Origin: JAKRSE01 sp943369295
GTDB taxonomy: Bacteria > Armatimonadota > Fimbriimonadia > Fimbriimonadales > Fimbriimonadaceae
DNA: 64,000 nucleotides
Reading direction: 5' to 3'
NCBI GenBank assembly: GCA_943369295.1
Contig: CALRMU020000007.1
Location: forward strand, 1 to 64,000
The position numbers were made by a program, and so were the translations under genes. Below are positions 7,454-15,845 of this stretch, piece by piece. The notes beneath the pieces are model-generated. The model searched no databases. It was not told where the DNA came from and saw only the letters and a list, made by a program, of their open reading frames with translations. Position 1 is the stretch's first letter. Each line of letters begins with the position of its first letter.

Positions 7454-9172
7454 TTACTCCACCAAAACTGGTTCAGTGGGAGCAGAAATCCCCCTCTCGT
7501 TGAAAGCCTGAATCGACATCCAATAGGGGCGGCTTTTGTCCAGATATCTCATGTAGAGCTCATTGGCTCCGTACACCATATGGCTTGTATAAAGCTTGTC
7601 TTTCGAGATTCCTGACCTCACCAAGTAGCCTGTGGCTTCTGGTTCGGCCTGCCACTTCGCCCAGGCGTTCCTTCGCTCAGAATCTCCTCTGAGGACGATG
7701 AACTTCTGCACAGCAGGAGGCGGAGTCCCCTTGGCTTTGCCAAAGACCCTCAATCCCGAAAGAGCGAACTTGCCCGAAGCCGTTTCTAGGTTCTCAATCT
7801 TGATAAACCGGGCATTGACTGGCTTTTCCAGCTCAATGTAGGCATGGGGGGCATCCTTCTCCGATTTGCTCCGGTCCACAATCACCCTCCATCGACGGCC
7901 ATCGTTGGAGCTCAGCAGGCGGAACCTGTGCTTCAAACCAGGGATCTTGCCCAGATGCTCGGCATCCTGATCGGCTGCGTTGACTTGAATCGCCCTAATC
8001 TCACTCACTTCGCCAAGGTCGGTGGAGAACCACTCGCCTTCTCCTCCTGTCTTGGCGGACCAATAGGTTTTGATGTCTTCATCCACCGCGAAATTGGGAG
8101 AGAAGCCGCCCAGAGTCGAGGAAGCCTGAACTGGCTTGGAGTAGTTAAGCAGCATCCAGCCTGTGAACTGGCCCGATTTCTCCGTCCCTGGCAGATAGTG
8201 GGGGTAATCGCCAAAGGCAGTTTCCGACCTCATGATTCCCTCCTTGTCGAAGTAGGTTGGCCAAATTCCGTTTCTGCGCTCGAAGTTGTTTTTTACTCCA
8301 ATGGCAATCGTGCTTGTGTTCCAGTACTGTCCATGAGGATCCAGAAAGGTGGCGCCATGTCCCGCCCCTCGGGCGAATCCGCCTGGCTTGAAGGTGATCG
8401 GGTTGTGATCCTGATAAGTGAAGGGGCCAAGAGGTGCATCGGAAACATAAACTCCGTTGCCATAGCCGCTAAACTCGGTTCCGGGGGCGCCGTACTGAAG
8501 GTAGTACCTGCCTTCGTGCTTGGTCATCCAAGCGCCTTCCATAAAGGGGTTGAGAAAGGTGTTGTCTTGGGTTTCGCCAAAGCGTTCCCAGCCGTGCTCC
8601 GCGGGGTTCAGCCTGATAAGTGCCTTCTGATCACCGATGGGAAGAAAAGTTTTGGGGTCAACTTCAATTCCCCACAAAGGCTTGTCGTTGCTGGAACCGT
8701 GATAGCAGTAAAGTCTGCCGTCGTCATCAAGAAAGAAAGCGGGATCCCAGGCTCCTACAGGAAATTCTTCAATCGCTTCGGTCCACTCATCAACCCTTGG
8801 ATTGGTGCTCTTCCAAATGGGAAAGTTCTTTTCATAGGTCGAACCTATAACGTAAAGAGCATCTCCCTGAACCCAGACCGCCGGGGCGCAGAGCTCATCG
8901 TAAACCTTGTGCCACGGCTTTAAAAAGCGTCGAGGCACAAACTTCCAGTCGCTCATGTCGGTGGACCACCAGTAACCCCATTGATTGGTGGAGAAGAGAT
9001 AGTAATCCCCCTTAAAGACCACGATCACAGGATCGGCCGTCGCCCGATGCCTCCCTTGATCGGAGAAATTGGGGATGGGCGTATAGCCGTAATCGATGTC
9101 GATTGGATTGCAGTAAGTCTGAGGCTTAAATGAAGACATCAGGAGAGTTCCAGCGAGAGCAGCAGCGATCAT
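7454..9172 (-). CDS. Glycoside hydrolase family 43 with discoidin (F5/8C) domain, secreted
   Basis: 572 residues from ATG at 9172. The longer frame from a TTG at 9205 would begin inside the operator, so ATG is preferred. It opens with a signal peptide (MIAAALAGTLLMSSFKP). The five-bladed propeller catalytic part shows the family residues: base Asp in ADPVIVVFKGDYYLFSTN, pKa-tuning Asp in AWDPAFFLDDDGRLY, and acid Glu in FMEGAWMTKHEGRYYLQYG. An F5/8-type C carbohydrate-binding domain follows (AVDEDIKTYWSAKTGGEGEW), then a fibronectin-like tail. GH43 enzymes cleave arabinosides, xylosides or galactans; which one cannot be told. A LacI-type operator lies directly upstream. Confidence 0.9.
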   Translation of the reverse strand: MIAAALAGTLLMSSFKPQTYCNPIDIDYGYTPIPNFSDQGRHRATADPVIVVFKGDYYLFSTNQWGYWWSTDMSDWKFVPRRFLKPWHKVYDELCAPAVWVQGDALYVIGSTYEKNFPIWKSTNPRVDEWTEAIEEFPVGAWDPAFFLDDDGRLYCYHGSSNDKPLWGIEVDPKTFLPIGDQKALIRLNPAEHGWERFGETQDNTFLNPFMEGAWMTKHEGRYYLQYGAPGTEFSGYGNGVYVSDAPLGPFTYQDHNPITFKPGGFARGAGHGATFLDPHGQYWNTSTIAIGVKNNFERRNGIWPTYFDKEGIMRSETAFGDYPHYLPGTEKSGQFTGWMLLNYSKPVQASSTLGGFSPNFAVDEDIKTYWSAKTGGEGEWFSTDLGEVSEIRAIQVNAADQDAEHLGKIPGLKHRFRLLSSNDGRRWRVIVDRSKSEKDAPHAYIELEKPVNARFIKIENLETASGKFALSGLRVFGKAKGTPPPAVQKFIVLRGDSERRNAWAKWQAEPEATGYLVRSGISKDKLYTSHMVYGANELYMRYLDKSRPYWMSIQAFNERGISAPTEPVLVE

Positions 9173-9191
9173 GGCGGGTCTCAGAGGATCT

Positions 9192-9218
9192 TGTATACCT
9201 TGCAAAACCGTTTTTGCA
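9192..9218 (-). promoter_or_regulatory. LacI-type operator and -10 box of the GH43 gene
   Basis: On the minus strand the palindrome TGCAAAAACGGTTTTGCA (9201-9218) is followed after 3 bp by TATACA (9192-9197), a good -10 box 20 nt before the ATG. A repressor bound here would sit between -35 and -10. The same 18 bases, on the plus strand, occur at 35085-35102 ahead of the LacI-family gene's transcription unit. Confidence 0.8.
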
Positions 9219-9258
9219 CATCTCTTTGTTTATAAATTTCCTGTTCAATACTTTTAGG

Positions 9259-9291
9259 CAAACCCTGCCCAAGGGGCCAGGGCAAGGTTTG
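9259..9291 (+). promoter_or_regulatory. Imperfect hairpin in front of the DUF554-MscS-DtxR operon
   Basis: Arms CAAACCCTGCCC (9259-9270) and GGGCAAGGTTTG (9280-9291) pair with a single mismatch and end 8 nt before the ATG at 9300. There is no T-run, so it is not an obvious terminator. It could mask the ribosome-binding region or serve as an operator. No known riboswitch class was recognised. Confidence 0.4.
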
Positions 9292-9299
9292 GGTTAAGC

Positions 9300-10049
9300 A
9301 TGAGGGGTACCTTTCTGCCGATGGCGAGGCTGCCGCTGCTGGGCACTGTAATCAACACCGCGACAGTGCTTGTGGGGTCTGGGCTTGGCCTGCTGGTCGG
9401 AGCCTGGGTGCCAGAGGAAGCCAAACCCCTCACCCTCTCCGCCATCGGAATTGTCACCCTCGTCATGGGCTTCAAGATGGCTGGCCGAACCAAGCAGATT
9501 CTGCTTGCCATCGCCTGTTTAGTTATCGGTGGGTTGGTCGGAATTCTGCTCCAGATCCCTCAAGGAGTGACCGCCTTAGCCGAAACGGCCAAGAACCTGA
9601 CTGGTGGAGGAGGCAGATTCAACGAGGGGCTCATCACCGCCTCGGTTCTCTTCTGCATTGGCCCCATGACTCTGCTGGGCTGTCTTGAAGATGGCCTTGA
9701 AGGGAAGATTGAGATTCTCGGCCTCAAGTCGAGTCTTGACTTGGTCGCCTCGTTCTTTCTGGCAGTTACCTTAGGGCCGGGAGTGCTGGCCTCTGCCGTA
9801 GTCGTCTTAATCTTTCAAGGAGCCTTGACCTTGGGTGCGCGACTTTTGAAGCCCATGGCAGCAAACCAATCCATGATGGACGAAACGACAGGAGTGGGAG
9901 GATTGATCTTGGTGGCCATCGGTTTGAACCTGCTCGACCTCAAAAAGATCCCAACCGAAGCTTTTCTGCCCGCCCTCGTCCTCGCTCCCCTCGGAGCCGG
10001 CTTGATCGCTAGGTTCGCCAAGCCTACGCAGGAACCGGAGGCGGCATGA
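9300..10049 (+). CDS. DUF554 family membrane protein
   Basis: 249 residues, about seven hydrophobic segments, starting LPLLGTVINTATVLVGSGLGLLVGAW, the DUF554 (YdfK/YqgA) N-terminus. Glycine-rich helices such as LLAIACLVIGGLVGILLQIP and GLITASVLFCIGPMTLLGCLEDGL are typical. Function in the family is not established; transport has been proposed. ATG 9300 and ATG 9321 are both possible starts. The stop overlaps the MscS start (ATGA), so the two are translationally coupled, with a DtxR/MntR-like regulator third in the operon. Confidence 0.9.
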   Translation: MRGTFLPMARLPLLGTVINTATVLVGSGLGLLVGAWVPEEAKPLTLSAIGIVTLVMGFKMAGRTKQILLAIACLVIGGLVGILLQIPQGVTALAETAKNLTGGGGRFNEGLITASVLFCIGPMTLLGCLEDGLEGKIEILGLKSSLDLVASFFLAVTLGPGVLASAVVVLIFQGALTLGARLLKPMAANQSMMDETTGVGGLILVAIGLNLLDLKKIPTEAFLPALVLAPLGAGLIARFAKPTQEPEAA

Positions 10050-11455
10050 AAAAGCTTTTACTTGTTCTTCTTGTCGCCGCCGCATTCGTCGCAAGCCTGG
10101 CGCAGAATCCTGCCGTCAACGCCGCCCAAGGGCCGCGCGAATTAGTCCTCGACTTCATCGCCGCATTTGCCAAGGGAGAAGATCTCAGCCCCTTTATAGT
10201 CAAAAGTTCTGACCCCGCCCTTGATCTTCAGCTCGCCCAAAACCTAGCCCAAGAACTGGAAGCAAAGCAGGCTGCAGCAGCAGATGCATTTGCGGCTATT
10301 CCAGAACAGGTTGAAGAATCGCTGGTCGTCAGCCCTCTTCTGACCCAGGTTGGCTTCGAAATCATCCGTGAAGAAAACGGCCAATGGAAGTTCAAGCTGT
10401 CTCGAAATGTCAGCACTCTTCTGCCCCCCGCAACGGCAAAAGCGGTCATCAGAAGGGCAGTTCAATGGCCCCTGGTTCTGCTTCTTGCGGCAGCTGGAAT
10501 CTTGGTCGGATGGCTGGTCCACTGGCCCCTGCGCCGACTGCTGAAAAGGTTTGACCAAGACGGCACAAGGCTTACTGGCCGGGCGAGAAAGTTCTTGGCC
10601 TGGGGTATCGGGCTCGGGGTTTCCAGCCACGTATTCGCCGTTGCCCTGGCCTGGCTGCCCCATGTAGGCAGGCTGCCGGACGGCTTTTACATCGTTCTGC
10701 GAGTTTTAACCTCGACTGGCTTGGTTTTGGCTGGGTGGGGAATCTGGGATTTTGTCTGCGGCGTGGCAGGGGCCAAGGTCGACGAAAAAGGTGGACCGGG
10801 ATCGAGACTGCTTGTTCCCATCATGCAGAAGTTCGGCCAGGCAATCATCTTCCTGGCCGTCCTCTACGCCTTGGTCCTGGCTTTTGGGTTCAACCCGGGC
10901 GGACTGCTTGCTGGCCTAGGCTTGACAACTGCCTTGGCGGCTTTAGCGGCCAAAGACTCGGTAGAGAACTTTGTAGGAACCCTCACCATCTTATTCGAGA
11001 GGCCATTTGTTATCGGCGACTGGATTAAGGTGGGCGATGTGGAAGGCATCGTCGAGGAAATTGGCCTGAGAACAACCAAGATTCGATCTTTCAGCGATTC
11101 ACTTGTTTCAATGCCCAATATTAAGGTAGTCGCACAGCCAGTCGAAAACATGGGCAAAAGAAGGCTGCGCCCCTTTAAGCTCACCTTCCCAGTCATTGGC
11201 AGCCACACCCAGGTTCAAGCTTTCGCTGAATCTGCCCGTGAAATCGTTCAATCCACCGAAGGGGTTGCCCAGGATAAGTCGCACGCTGCCGTAGCCGGAT
11301 TAGATGCTGGCAAGCCCCAGATGACCCTTTCTCTCTTTATCGCCGTCGATTCTTACGCCGAAGAGTTGAAGCTGAGGGAGGGCATGATGCTAAAGCTTCT
11401 GGAATCAGCCGAACAGCAGGGAGTCAAACTCTACCTTGAGATGGTGCTGCCGTGA
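10046..11455 (+). CDS. MscS-family mechanosensitive ion channel
   Basis: 469 residues. A signal peptide (LLLVLLVAAAFVASLAQ) and a ~110-residue periplasmic helical domain precede several membrane helices. The conserved MscS core follows: pore helix LAGLGLTTALAALAAKDSVENF, then the beta domain with FERPFVIGDWIKVGDVEGIVEEIGLRTT and SMPNIKVVAQPVENM. Such channels release solutes when membrane tension rises. It overlaps the upstream DUF554 gene by ATGA and the downstream regulator by GTGA, so all three are co-translated. Confidence 0.93.
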   Translation: MKKLLLVLLVAAAFVASLAQNPAVNAAQGPRELVLDFIAAFAKGEDLSPFIVKSSDPALDLQLAQNLAQELEAKQAAAADAFAAIPEQVEESLVVSPLLTQVGFEIIREENGQWKFKLSRNVSTLLPPATAKAVIRRAVQWPLVLLLAAAGILVGWLVHWPLRRLLKRFDQDGTRLTGRARKFLAWGIGLGVSSHVFAVALAWLPHVGRLPDGFYIVLRVLTSTGLVLAGWGIWDFVCGVAGAKVDEKGGPGSRLLVPIMQKFGQAIIFLAVLYALVLAFGFNPGGLLAGLGLTTALAALAAKDSVENFVGTLTILFERPFVIGDWIKVGDVEGIVEEIGLRTTKIRSFSDSLVSMPNIKVVAQPVENMGKRRLRPFKLTFPVIGSHTQVQAFAESAREIVQSTEGVAQDKSHAAVAGLDAGKPQMTLSLFIAVDSYAEELKLREGMMLKLLESAEQQGVKLYLEMVLP

Positions 11456-11841
11456 ACCGTTTTCAACGCGCCAGACGCGACCACAGAGATGAAAGGCTTG
11501 AAGATTATCTTGAGCTGATTTCGGACCTGATTAACGAGCAGGGCGAAGCACGAGTGGTGGATATCGCCGCCCGCATGGGGGTCCGCGCCGCGACAGTGAC
11601 CCAGGCCGTTAAGGGTTTGGCCGAAGAAGGCTGGGTGGAATACTCCCCCTACCGCCCCGTCACCTTGACCGAAAAGGGTCAGGAGTCTGCTAAATCTTCA
11701 AGGGAAAGGCACGAAATTCTGGTGCGGTTTCTGCTGAAGCTGGGGGTCAGCCCCGACACTGCTGAGCATGACAGTGAGGGTATGGAGCATCACCTGAGTC
11801 CGGAGACTCTTGAAGCCATGGAGAAGTGGCTTGACAAGTAA
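11452..11841 (+). CDS. DtxR/MntR-like metal-dependent transcriptional regulator
   Basis: 129 residues from a GTG start overlapping the MscS stop. Winged helix: LEDYLELISDLINEQGEARVVDIAARMGVRAATVTQAVKGL, then LTEKGQESA. A dimerisation/metal domain follows, with RHEILVRFLLKLGVSPDTAEHDSEGMEHHLS. The Glu and His residues in the last stretch match the primary Mn/Fe ligand region of MntR. The protein lacks an SH3-like domain, as in MntR. By family it should sense Mn(II) or Fe(II) and repress metal uptake; its target here is not known. Confidence 0.9.
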   Translation: MNRFQRARRDHRDERLEDYLELISDLINEQGEARVVDIAARMGVRAATVTQAVKGLAEEGWVEYSPYRPVTLTEKGQESAKSSRERHEILVRFLLKLGVSPDTAEHDSEGMEHHLSPETLEAMEKWLDK

Positions 11842-11857
11842 AGAGCTGGAATTCTTC

Positions 11858-12916
11858 TTATCTCGCAGAGGGTTTTAACAGAAAGTACTCTCGACTTGTT
11901 TTGTCACCAGTAGGCTCGACAAGTTTCGATGCAATGATGTAGCCCTGGGGACCTATGAATGGTGTACCCTCAAACCCACCTGACACCAATTTCTCTGAGA
12001 TGTTCTCAACAAGATCGTCAAGATAATAGGAGTGATCATTTATAATCACAACGCTCCGACCATTCCTGCTTGATTCATCCTGTCTTTCATATGTGCCGTA
12101 CCAGCCATTAAGCCCAAGCCTCAAGTGACCCAAGCTTTTTCCTGTTGGGCTCTTGTAGGATCGCACTGCTTGATATGAAAAGATCTCAGTTGTTCCAAGT
12201 GCATACCCTTCTGAGTATTTGACATTATTGACTAGCAGCTCCCCCCTTATTCTGTCGACTCTAAGAAACGCACTAATGCCGGGCGTATGGACCCTTTCAC
12301 CAAATTTTATTAGGCTTCCATTTTCATAGAAAAAGAACTCTAAATTGTTGCCTTCACTATCGTAGAGCATTGCTCTTCTGTCATCGAGCATTGCGAGTGG
12401 AGTTAGATTTGGCCTCTTGAAGTGTTCTTTCAGGTCTAGCTCTACACCCTTCTGTGTCAAGAGGCACTCTTTCGGGCCAAATTCCTTTCTTTGAATAAGC
12501 TGGATTTTGTCTCCAGACGAGTTTTCAAATGAGACCTCACAGGAAAAGACATCTGCAGGATTAGTTTTTACCCAGCTTGACCGTATCATTTTGTACAAAA
12601 CATAATGATCTCGTTCTTTGCGATCAACAGCTAACAGATTCCCATGATCATCGATAATGAAGGGCAGCCCAAGTTTTTTTGATGTGGGCTCTGGAATGTC
12701 AAGGTCATCAGAAGTATCCGGGTTCCAGAGTCGATATCGTGGAAAAGAGTCTCCTGGATGATAATGTTGAATATACAGATGGCCTTCCCTAACAAATCCT
12801 TCAATGCTGAACCTGCTTCCTAAATCTTTAGGAAAAGCTGCGGGTTCCACAGTAAAAAGGGGCGGCGCTTGAAGGCTAGAGCCTATTGAGCAGGCCAGAA
12901 GGGCAGAAAGCAGCAT
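11858..12916 (-). CDS. Hypothetical secreted protein, beta-rich
   Basis: 352 residues. An N-terminal hydrophobic stretch with a cysteine (LLSALLACSIGSSLQAPP) suggests export and possibly a lipoprotein. The rest alternates short strands and turns (FIIDDHGNLLAVDRKERD, YDSEGNNLEFFFYENGSL), as in beta-propeller proteins, but no family was recognised. The gene is clearly AT-richer than acnA, GH43 or MscS and marks the start of an AT-rich block running to ~16 kb. It converges with the DtxR-type gene, whose stop is 16 bp away. Confidence 0.7.
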   Translation of the reverse strand: MLLSALLACSIGSSLQAPPLFTVEPAAFPKDLGSRFSIEGFVREGHLYIQHYHPGDSFPRYRLWNPDTSDDLDIPEPTSKKLGLPFIIDDHGNLLAVDRKERDHYVLYKMIRSSWVKTNPADVFSCEVSFENSSGDKIQLIQRKEFGPKECLLTQKGVELDLKEHFKRPNLTPLAMLDDRRAMLYDSEGNNLEFFFYENGSLIKFGERVHTPGISAFLRVDRIRGELLVNNVKYSEGYALGTTEIFSYQAVRSYKSPTGKSLGHLRLGLNGWYGTYERQDESSRNGRSVVIINDHSYYLDDLVENISEKLVSGGFEGTPFIGPQGYIIASKLVEPTGDKTSREYFLLKPSAR

Positions 12917-12978
12917 TTCCTATTCTGCCACTCTTCAAGCCCTAACTTGCTATACATCCGAAAATTATTGTTTAAGAC

Positions 12979-13001
12979 GATCAGCCCTCAGGGGGCTGAT
13001 C
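12979..13001 (-). terminator. Hairpin at the end of the SPFH operon
   Basis: GATCAGCCC and GGGCTGATC form a 9-bp stem with a 5-nt loop that overlaps the last codons of the ribbon-helix-helix gene. On the minus strand it is followed by GTCTTAAACAATAATTTTC, a weak T-tract. A terminator is likely but not certain. Confidence 0.4.
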
Positions 13002-13178
13002 ATCTTCCTTCACACTTCCCGGAGGAGGAACCTTAATCCCCCGTCGGTTAAGCGCTTCTCGAAGCAGAACCTCGATTTGCGAGTTGACGCTTCTTAGCTC
13101 AGAATCTGCCAGGCGCTGCAGCGCAGACCAAAGTTCAGGAGAGAGCCTGAGCAGAAAAGGCTTGCGCGCCTGTGGCAT
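12981..13178 (-). CDS. Ribbon-helix-helix (Arc-like) DNA-binding protein
   Basis: 65 residues. KPFLLRLSPELWSALQRLADSELRSVNSQIEVLLREALNRRG is a complete ribbon-helix-helix: a basic strand, then two helices, the second containing the SVNSQIEVLL signature of Arc-type proteins. The tail is acidic and proline-rich. It overlaps the SPFH gene by TAATG, so it is translated with it. Proteins of this type are annotated as antitoxins or repressors. Here the partner is an SPFH membrane protein rather than a toxin, so autoregulation of the operon is the simplest guess. Confidence 0.85.
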   Translation of the reverse strand: MPQARKPFLLRLSPELWSALQRLADSELRSVNSQIEVLLREALNRRGIKVPPPGSVKEDDQPPEG

Positions 13179-14044
13179 TACCCGTAAAGTGTCCCGGCGT
13201 TAACCACGGGCTGGGCGGAGTGTTCGCTGCAGAGCACCACCATGAGGTTGCTGACCATAGCGGCTTTTCTCTCGTCATCCAGCTTAATCACGCCTTCCTT
13301 ATCCATTCGCTCAAGAGCCATTTCGACCATAGAAACGGCGCCATCGACGATTTTGGCCCTGGCCGCAATCACCGCTTCAGCCTGCTGCCTTCGCAGCATG
13401 GCTCCGGCAATTTCTGGAGCATAGGCGAGGTGGCTGATTCTCGATTCCAGCACTTCAACTCCCGCCAGCCGCAACTTTTCCTGAAGCTCTCTTTCAATGT
13501 GTGAGCTGACTTCGCCAGAGTTTCTTCTCAGACTCTCTGTCTCATCATCGCCATCGTAGGGGTAGCTGGATGCCGAGTGCCTAAGGGCCGTTTCTGCCTG
13601 CAGCCTCACGTATTCGAAAACATTCTCAACCGCAAAGCTGGCGGCATAGGTGTCAGTAATCTGCCAGACGACAATCGTGGCAATCTCTATGGGGTTGCCA
13701 GCGGCATCGTTGACCTTCAGCTTTTCGCCGTTTAGGTTCTGCACCCTTCGGCTCATGTTACGCTTGGTCATAAAGGGGTTGACCAAAAAGAGTCCGTCTT
13801 TTTTGATCGTGCCCTTGTAGCTGCCGAACAGCAGAAGCACCTTGCTGCCGTTGGGCTCAACAATCGCCAAGCCGTTCCACAGAAAGAGGCTTACAGTGAA
13901 AACCAAGAGGGAGAGGACGATGGAGACTCCGTTTTCGGCCGAGATGCCGGAGATGAAGAGCCAGATGGCCACCGCCGTGATGCCCAAATTGACAAAGACC
14001 ATAGGGAGGCCGGGCAGGCCGACAACTTCTTTTTCCTGATTCAT
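13178..14044 (-). CDS. SPFH/band-7 domain membrane protein
   Basis: 288 residues from ATG at 14044. Two adjacent N-terminal membrane helices (GITAVAIWLFISGI and GVSIVLSLLVFTVSLFLWNGLAIVEPN) anchor the protein. The stomatin-like SPFH domain follows (LFGSYKGTIKKDGLFLVNPFM, EIATIVVWQITDTYAASFAVEN), then a helical part (LRLAGVEVLESRISHLAYAPEIAGAMLRRQQAEAVIAAR). SPFH proteins form membrane rings or microdomains that steady other membrane proteins or proteases. It is coupled to the downstream ribbon-helix-helix gene. Confidence 0.92.
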   Translation of the reverse strand: MNQEKEVVGLPGLPMVFVNLGITAVAIWLFISGISAENGVSIVLSLLVFTVSLFLWNGLAIVEPNGSKVLLLFGSYKGTIKKDGLFLVNPFMTKRNMSRRVQNLNGEKLKVNDAAGNPIEIATIVVWQITDTYAASFAVENVFEYVRLQAETALRHSASSYPYDGDDETESLRRNSGEVSSHIERELQEKLRLAGVEVLESRISHLAYAPEIAGAMLRRQQAEAVIAARAKIVDGAVSMVEMALERMDKEGVIKLDDERKAAMVSNLMVVLCSEHSAQPVVNAGTLYG

Positions 14045-14058
14045 TTCAATCACCAATC

Positions 14059-14090
14059 GTGATACCGTTATGATATCACTTTGTTATCAC
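14059..14090 (-). promoter_or_regulatory. Repeated GTGATA/TATCAC half-sites upstream of the SPFH operon
   Basis: GTGATA at 14059-14064 and TATCAC at 14074-14079 form a 21-bp inverted repeat. A further TATCAC lies at 14085-14090, 11 bp on. The block begins 14 bp before the SPFH ATG. Half-sites one helical turn apart in an operon that encodes its own ribbon-helix-helix protein are what an autoregulatory operator would look like. No binding evidence exists. Confidence 0.45.
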
Positions 14091-14196
14091 AGCGCAGGAC
14101 TGGTTCGGTGGCTCCAGCTTTGGGATAACCTTAGAGCCTGACCGCAAAACGGGACTTTTGGCAAAGAGTCTTCATGGGCTGTCTTAAAGTTTCTAT

Positions 14197-14583
14197 GTGG
14201 GCACATCCAAAATTATAACATTTAGCCAGCAAGTATTTTTGGTCGGGCTTGGATTATTGACCTTGGCGTCCCATGCCGCTTCGAATGGGCAGACTTACAT
14301 CGGTGGAAGCATTTTTTCTCCCGGTGGTGAAATGAGTCCAACGACTATTCAATGCAAAGGATGTAATCCAGATCCAAATGGAATCATTCCGAAGCAAGTG
14401 ATTCACACTGGATCGCAGTGCTGGATTTCTCCCTGGACGAAAGAAAAGTGGACTTTCATTTGCTATAGAAACCAGTGCACGAATGGCTCTTTTTATTCGG
14501 CCGGTAGCATGACCTATGTTGGCTGTACAGATGATCCATTATTTTCATCTGACTGCCCTGGTTCTGTCGGTTGCACACCATGA
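14197..14583 (+). CDS. Hypothetical secreted cysteine-rich protein
   Basis: 128 residues from a GTG start. A signal peptide (QQVFLVGLGLLTLASHAAS) precedes a small Gly/Ser/Pro-rich domain with eight cysteines (QCKGCNPDP, SQCWISPW, FICYRNQCTNGS, GCTDD, DCPGSVGCTP), so disulfides outside the cytosol are likely. No family was recognised. Its stop overlaps the ATG of the following pilin-like gene (ATGA), so the pair is co-translated. Confidence 0.6.
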   Translation: MGTSKIITFSQQVFLVGLGLLTLASHAASNGQTYIGGSIFSPGGEMSPTTIQCKGCNPDPNGIIPKQVIHTGSQCWISPWTKEKWTFICYRNQCTNGSFYSAGSMTYVGCTDDPLFSSDCPGSVGCTP

Positions 14584-15302
14584 ACATAGCCGATAAACGA
14601 GAGAGAAACGAAATGGGGTACCACTTTGCCGGCTTCACCTTGATCGAGATACTCTGCGTAATAGGAGTCATCCTTTTATTGGCTGCCATACTCCTGCCTG
14701 TCTACGCCCGCTCTAAAGAATCTGCCATTCATCGTACAGAACTAAACAACCTTAGGCAGCTTGGCCTCGCCGGTCAGCTCTATAATCAAGAGTTCGGAGA
14801 TTTTCCCACCAGTGGTCAGCAGCTTTCTCACTTCAACCCGAAGGTCAAGAATCTGCTTGTTTCTAGTAGAGATCCTTACCCGAATACCATTGTGCAAGGG
14901 CTTCGAACGTACTTAACCGAGATGACTCATACTACAATTGAGCCATCTTACAGGTCAAGCTACTTGGGATTAGGTGATTACGGACCTGTTTACCCTCACC
15001 CTTCTTGGCCAGATCTTTTTAATCAAATAATGATGCGAAGGTATGTAGAAATGAAGGCAAGGGGGCAGGCAGTGGGCTGGCTCGTTTCGTTTATGCCGCA
15101 GGGGCCTGTTGTGCAGAGTGAAATGACCATTCTCCGGCAGGGTCAACTAGACAGACTGACCTTTGACGGAGCTGTAGTAAGGAGAAGAAACTGCCAATTA
15201 GGTGCGGAAGATGACGGTCTAGCTCTGCAATATCTTTGCCTTGCTGACCTAAGTTCACAAGACGCAGTGTACATTTGGGGAATTACAAGCGTGGATCAGT
15301 GA
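14580..15302 (+). CDS. Type II secretion/pilin-like protein with prepilin signal
   Basis: 240 residues from ATG at 14580, overlapping the upstream stop. The class III leader cleavage site is FAG|FTLIEILCVIGVILLLAAILLPVY: Gly before Phe, Glu at +5, then a hydrophobic helix, followed by YARSKESA. The rest is a soluble globular domain. It differs from the pseudopilin at 36.6 kb and lacks its repeated C-terminal signature. AT-richer than the core genes nearby. Assembly into a pilus or a type II secretion pseudopilus is possible. Confidence 0.8.
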   Translation: MNIADKRERNEMGYHFAGFTLIEILCVIGVILLLAAILLPVYARSKESAIHRTELNNLRQLGLAGQLYNQEFGDFPTSGQQLSHFNPKVKNLLVSSRDPYPNTIVQGLRTYLTEMTHTTIEPSYRSSYLGLGDYGPVYPHPSWPDLFNQIMMRRYVEMKARGQAVGWLVSFMPQGPVVQSEMTILRQGQLDRLTFDGAVVRRRNCQLGAEDDGLALQYLCLADLSSQDAVYIWGITSVDQ

Positions 15303-15314
15303 GGGATAAATAGA

Positions 15315-15797
15315 ATGGACAAGTTTAGAAATAGATGGGAGTTCCTCACTCTATCCCGCCAGGCAATCAAGAACATTTGGATGCACTATGGCATGACTGC
15401 ATTTTTGTACATTCCAATCTCATATGGATTAGTGTTTTTGCATCTTTACCAAAGACATCCTGCCATGACAAACGGAATGCAGATTCCCCTACTTATTTCT
15501 GTTTCGATATTAACAGCCGCTTGCCTGCTTATTACCGCTCCTTTAGGCAGATACAAGGCCAGTCTCCCCGTATGGATGTCTGTGCCTGCTTTTTCGACTT
15601 GGTTTGTGTGGCAGTCGGCGGCTCTTTTGAATTCTGGTCAATTAGATTCCAGAACAGACATTATCAGTTCCGCTGTTTCAATCTCATCAGTTTCTGGTGG
15701 GTTAGCCTGGCTCATCTCGCTTTGGGCTGTAAAATTGATTCCGGAGCCTGCGTTAAAAAGGAAGACTGACAAGACAGCCGGCCCTTACGATCTCTGA
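15315..15797 (+). CDS. Hypothetical four-helix membrane protein
   Basis: 160 residues with four hydrophobic segments: TAFLYIPISYGLVFLHLY, IPLLISVSILTAACLLITAPLG, VWMSVPAFSTWFVWQSAALL and ISSVSGGLAWLISLWAVKLI. A soluble basic N-terminus and tail suggest both ends are cytosolic. No family recognised. It follows the pilin-like gene by 12 bp on the same strand and probably shares its transcript. Confidence 0.6.
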   Translation: MDKFRNRWEFLTLSRQAIKNIWMHYGMTAFLYIPISYGLVFLHLYQRHPAMTNGMQIPLLISVSILTAACLLITAPLGRYKASLPVWMSVPAFSTWFVWQSAALLNSGQLDSRTDIISSAVSISSVSGGLAWLISLWAVKLIPEPALKRKTDKTAGPYDL

Positions 15798-15845
15798 TTT
15801 ATGCTGTCAGATCTGGGGTATACTGGTATCTGGGTTTAAAGGGCA

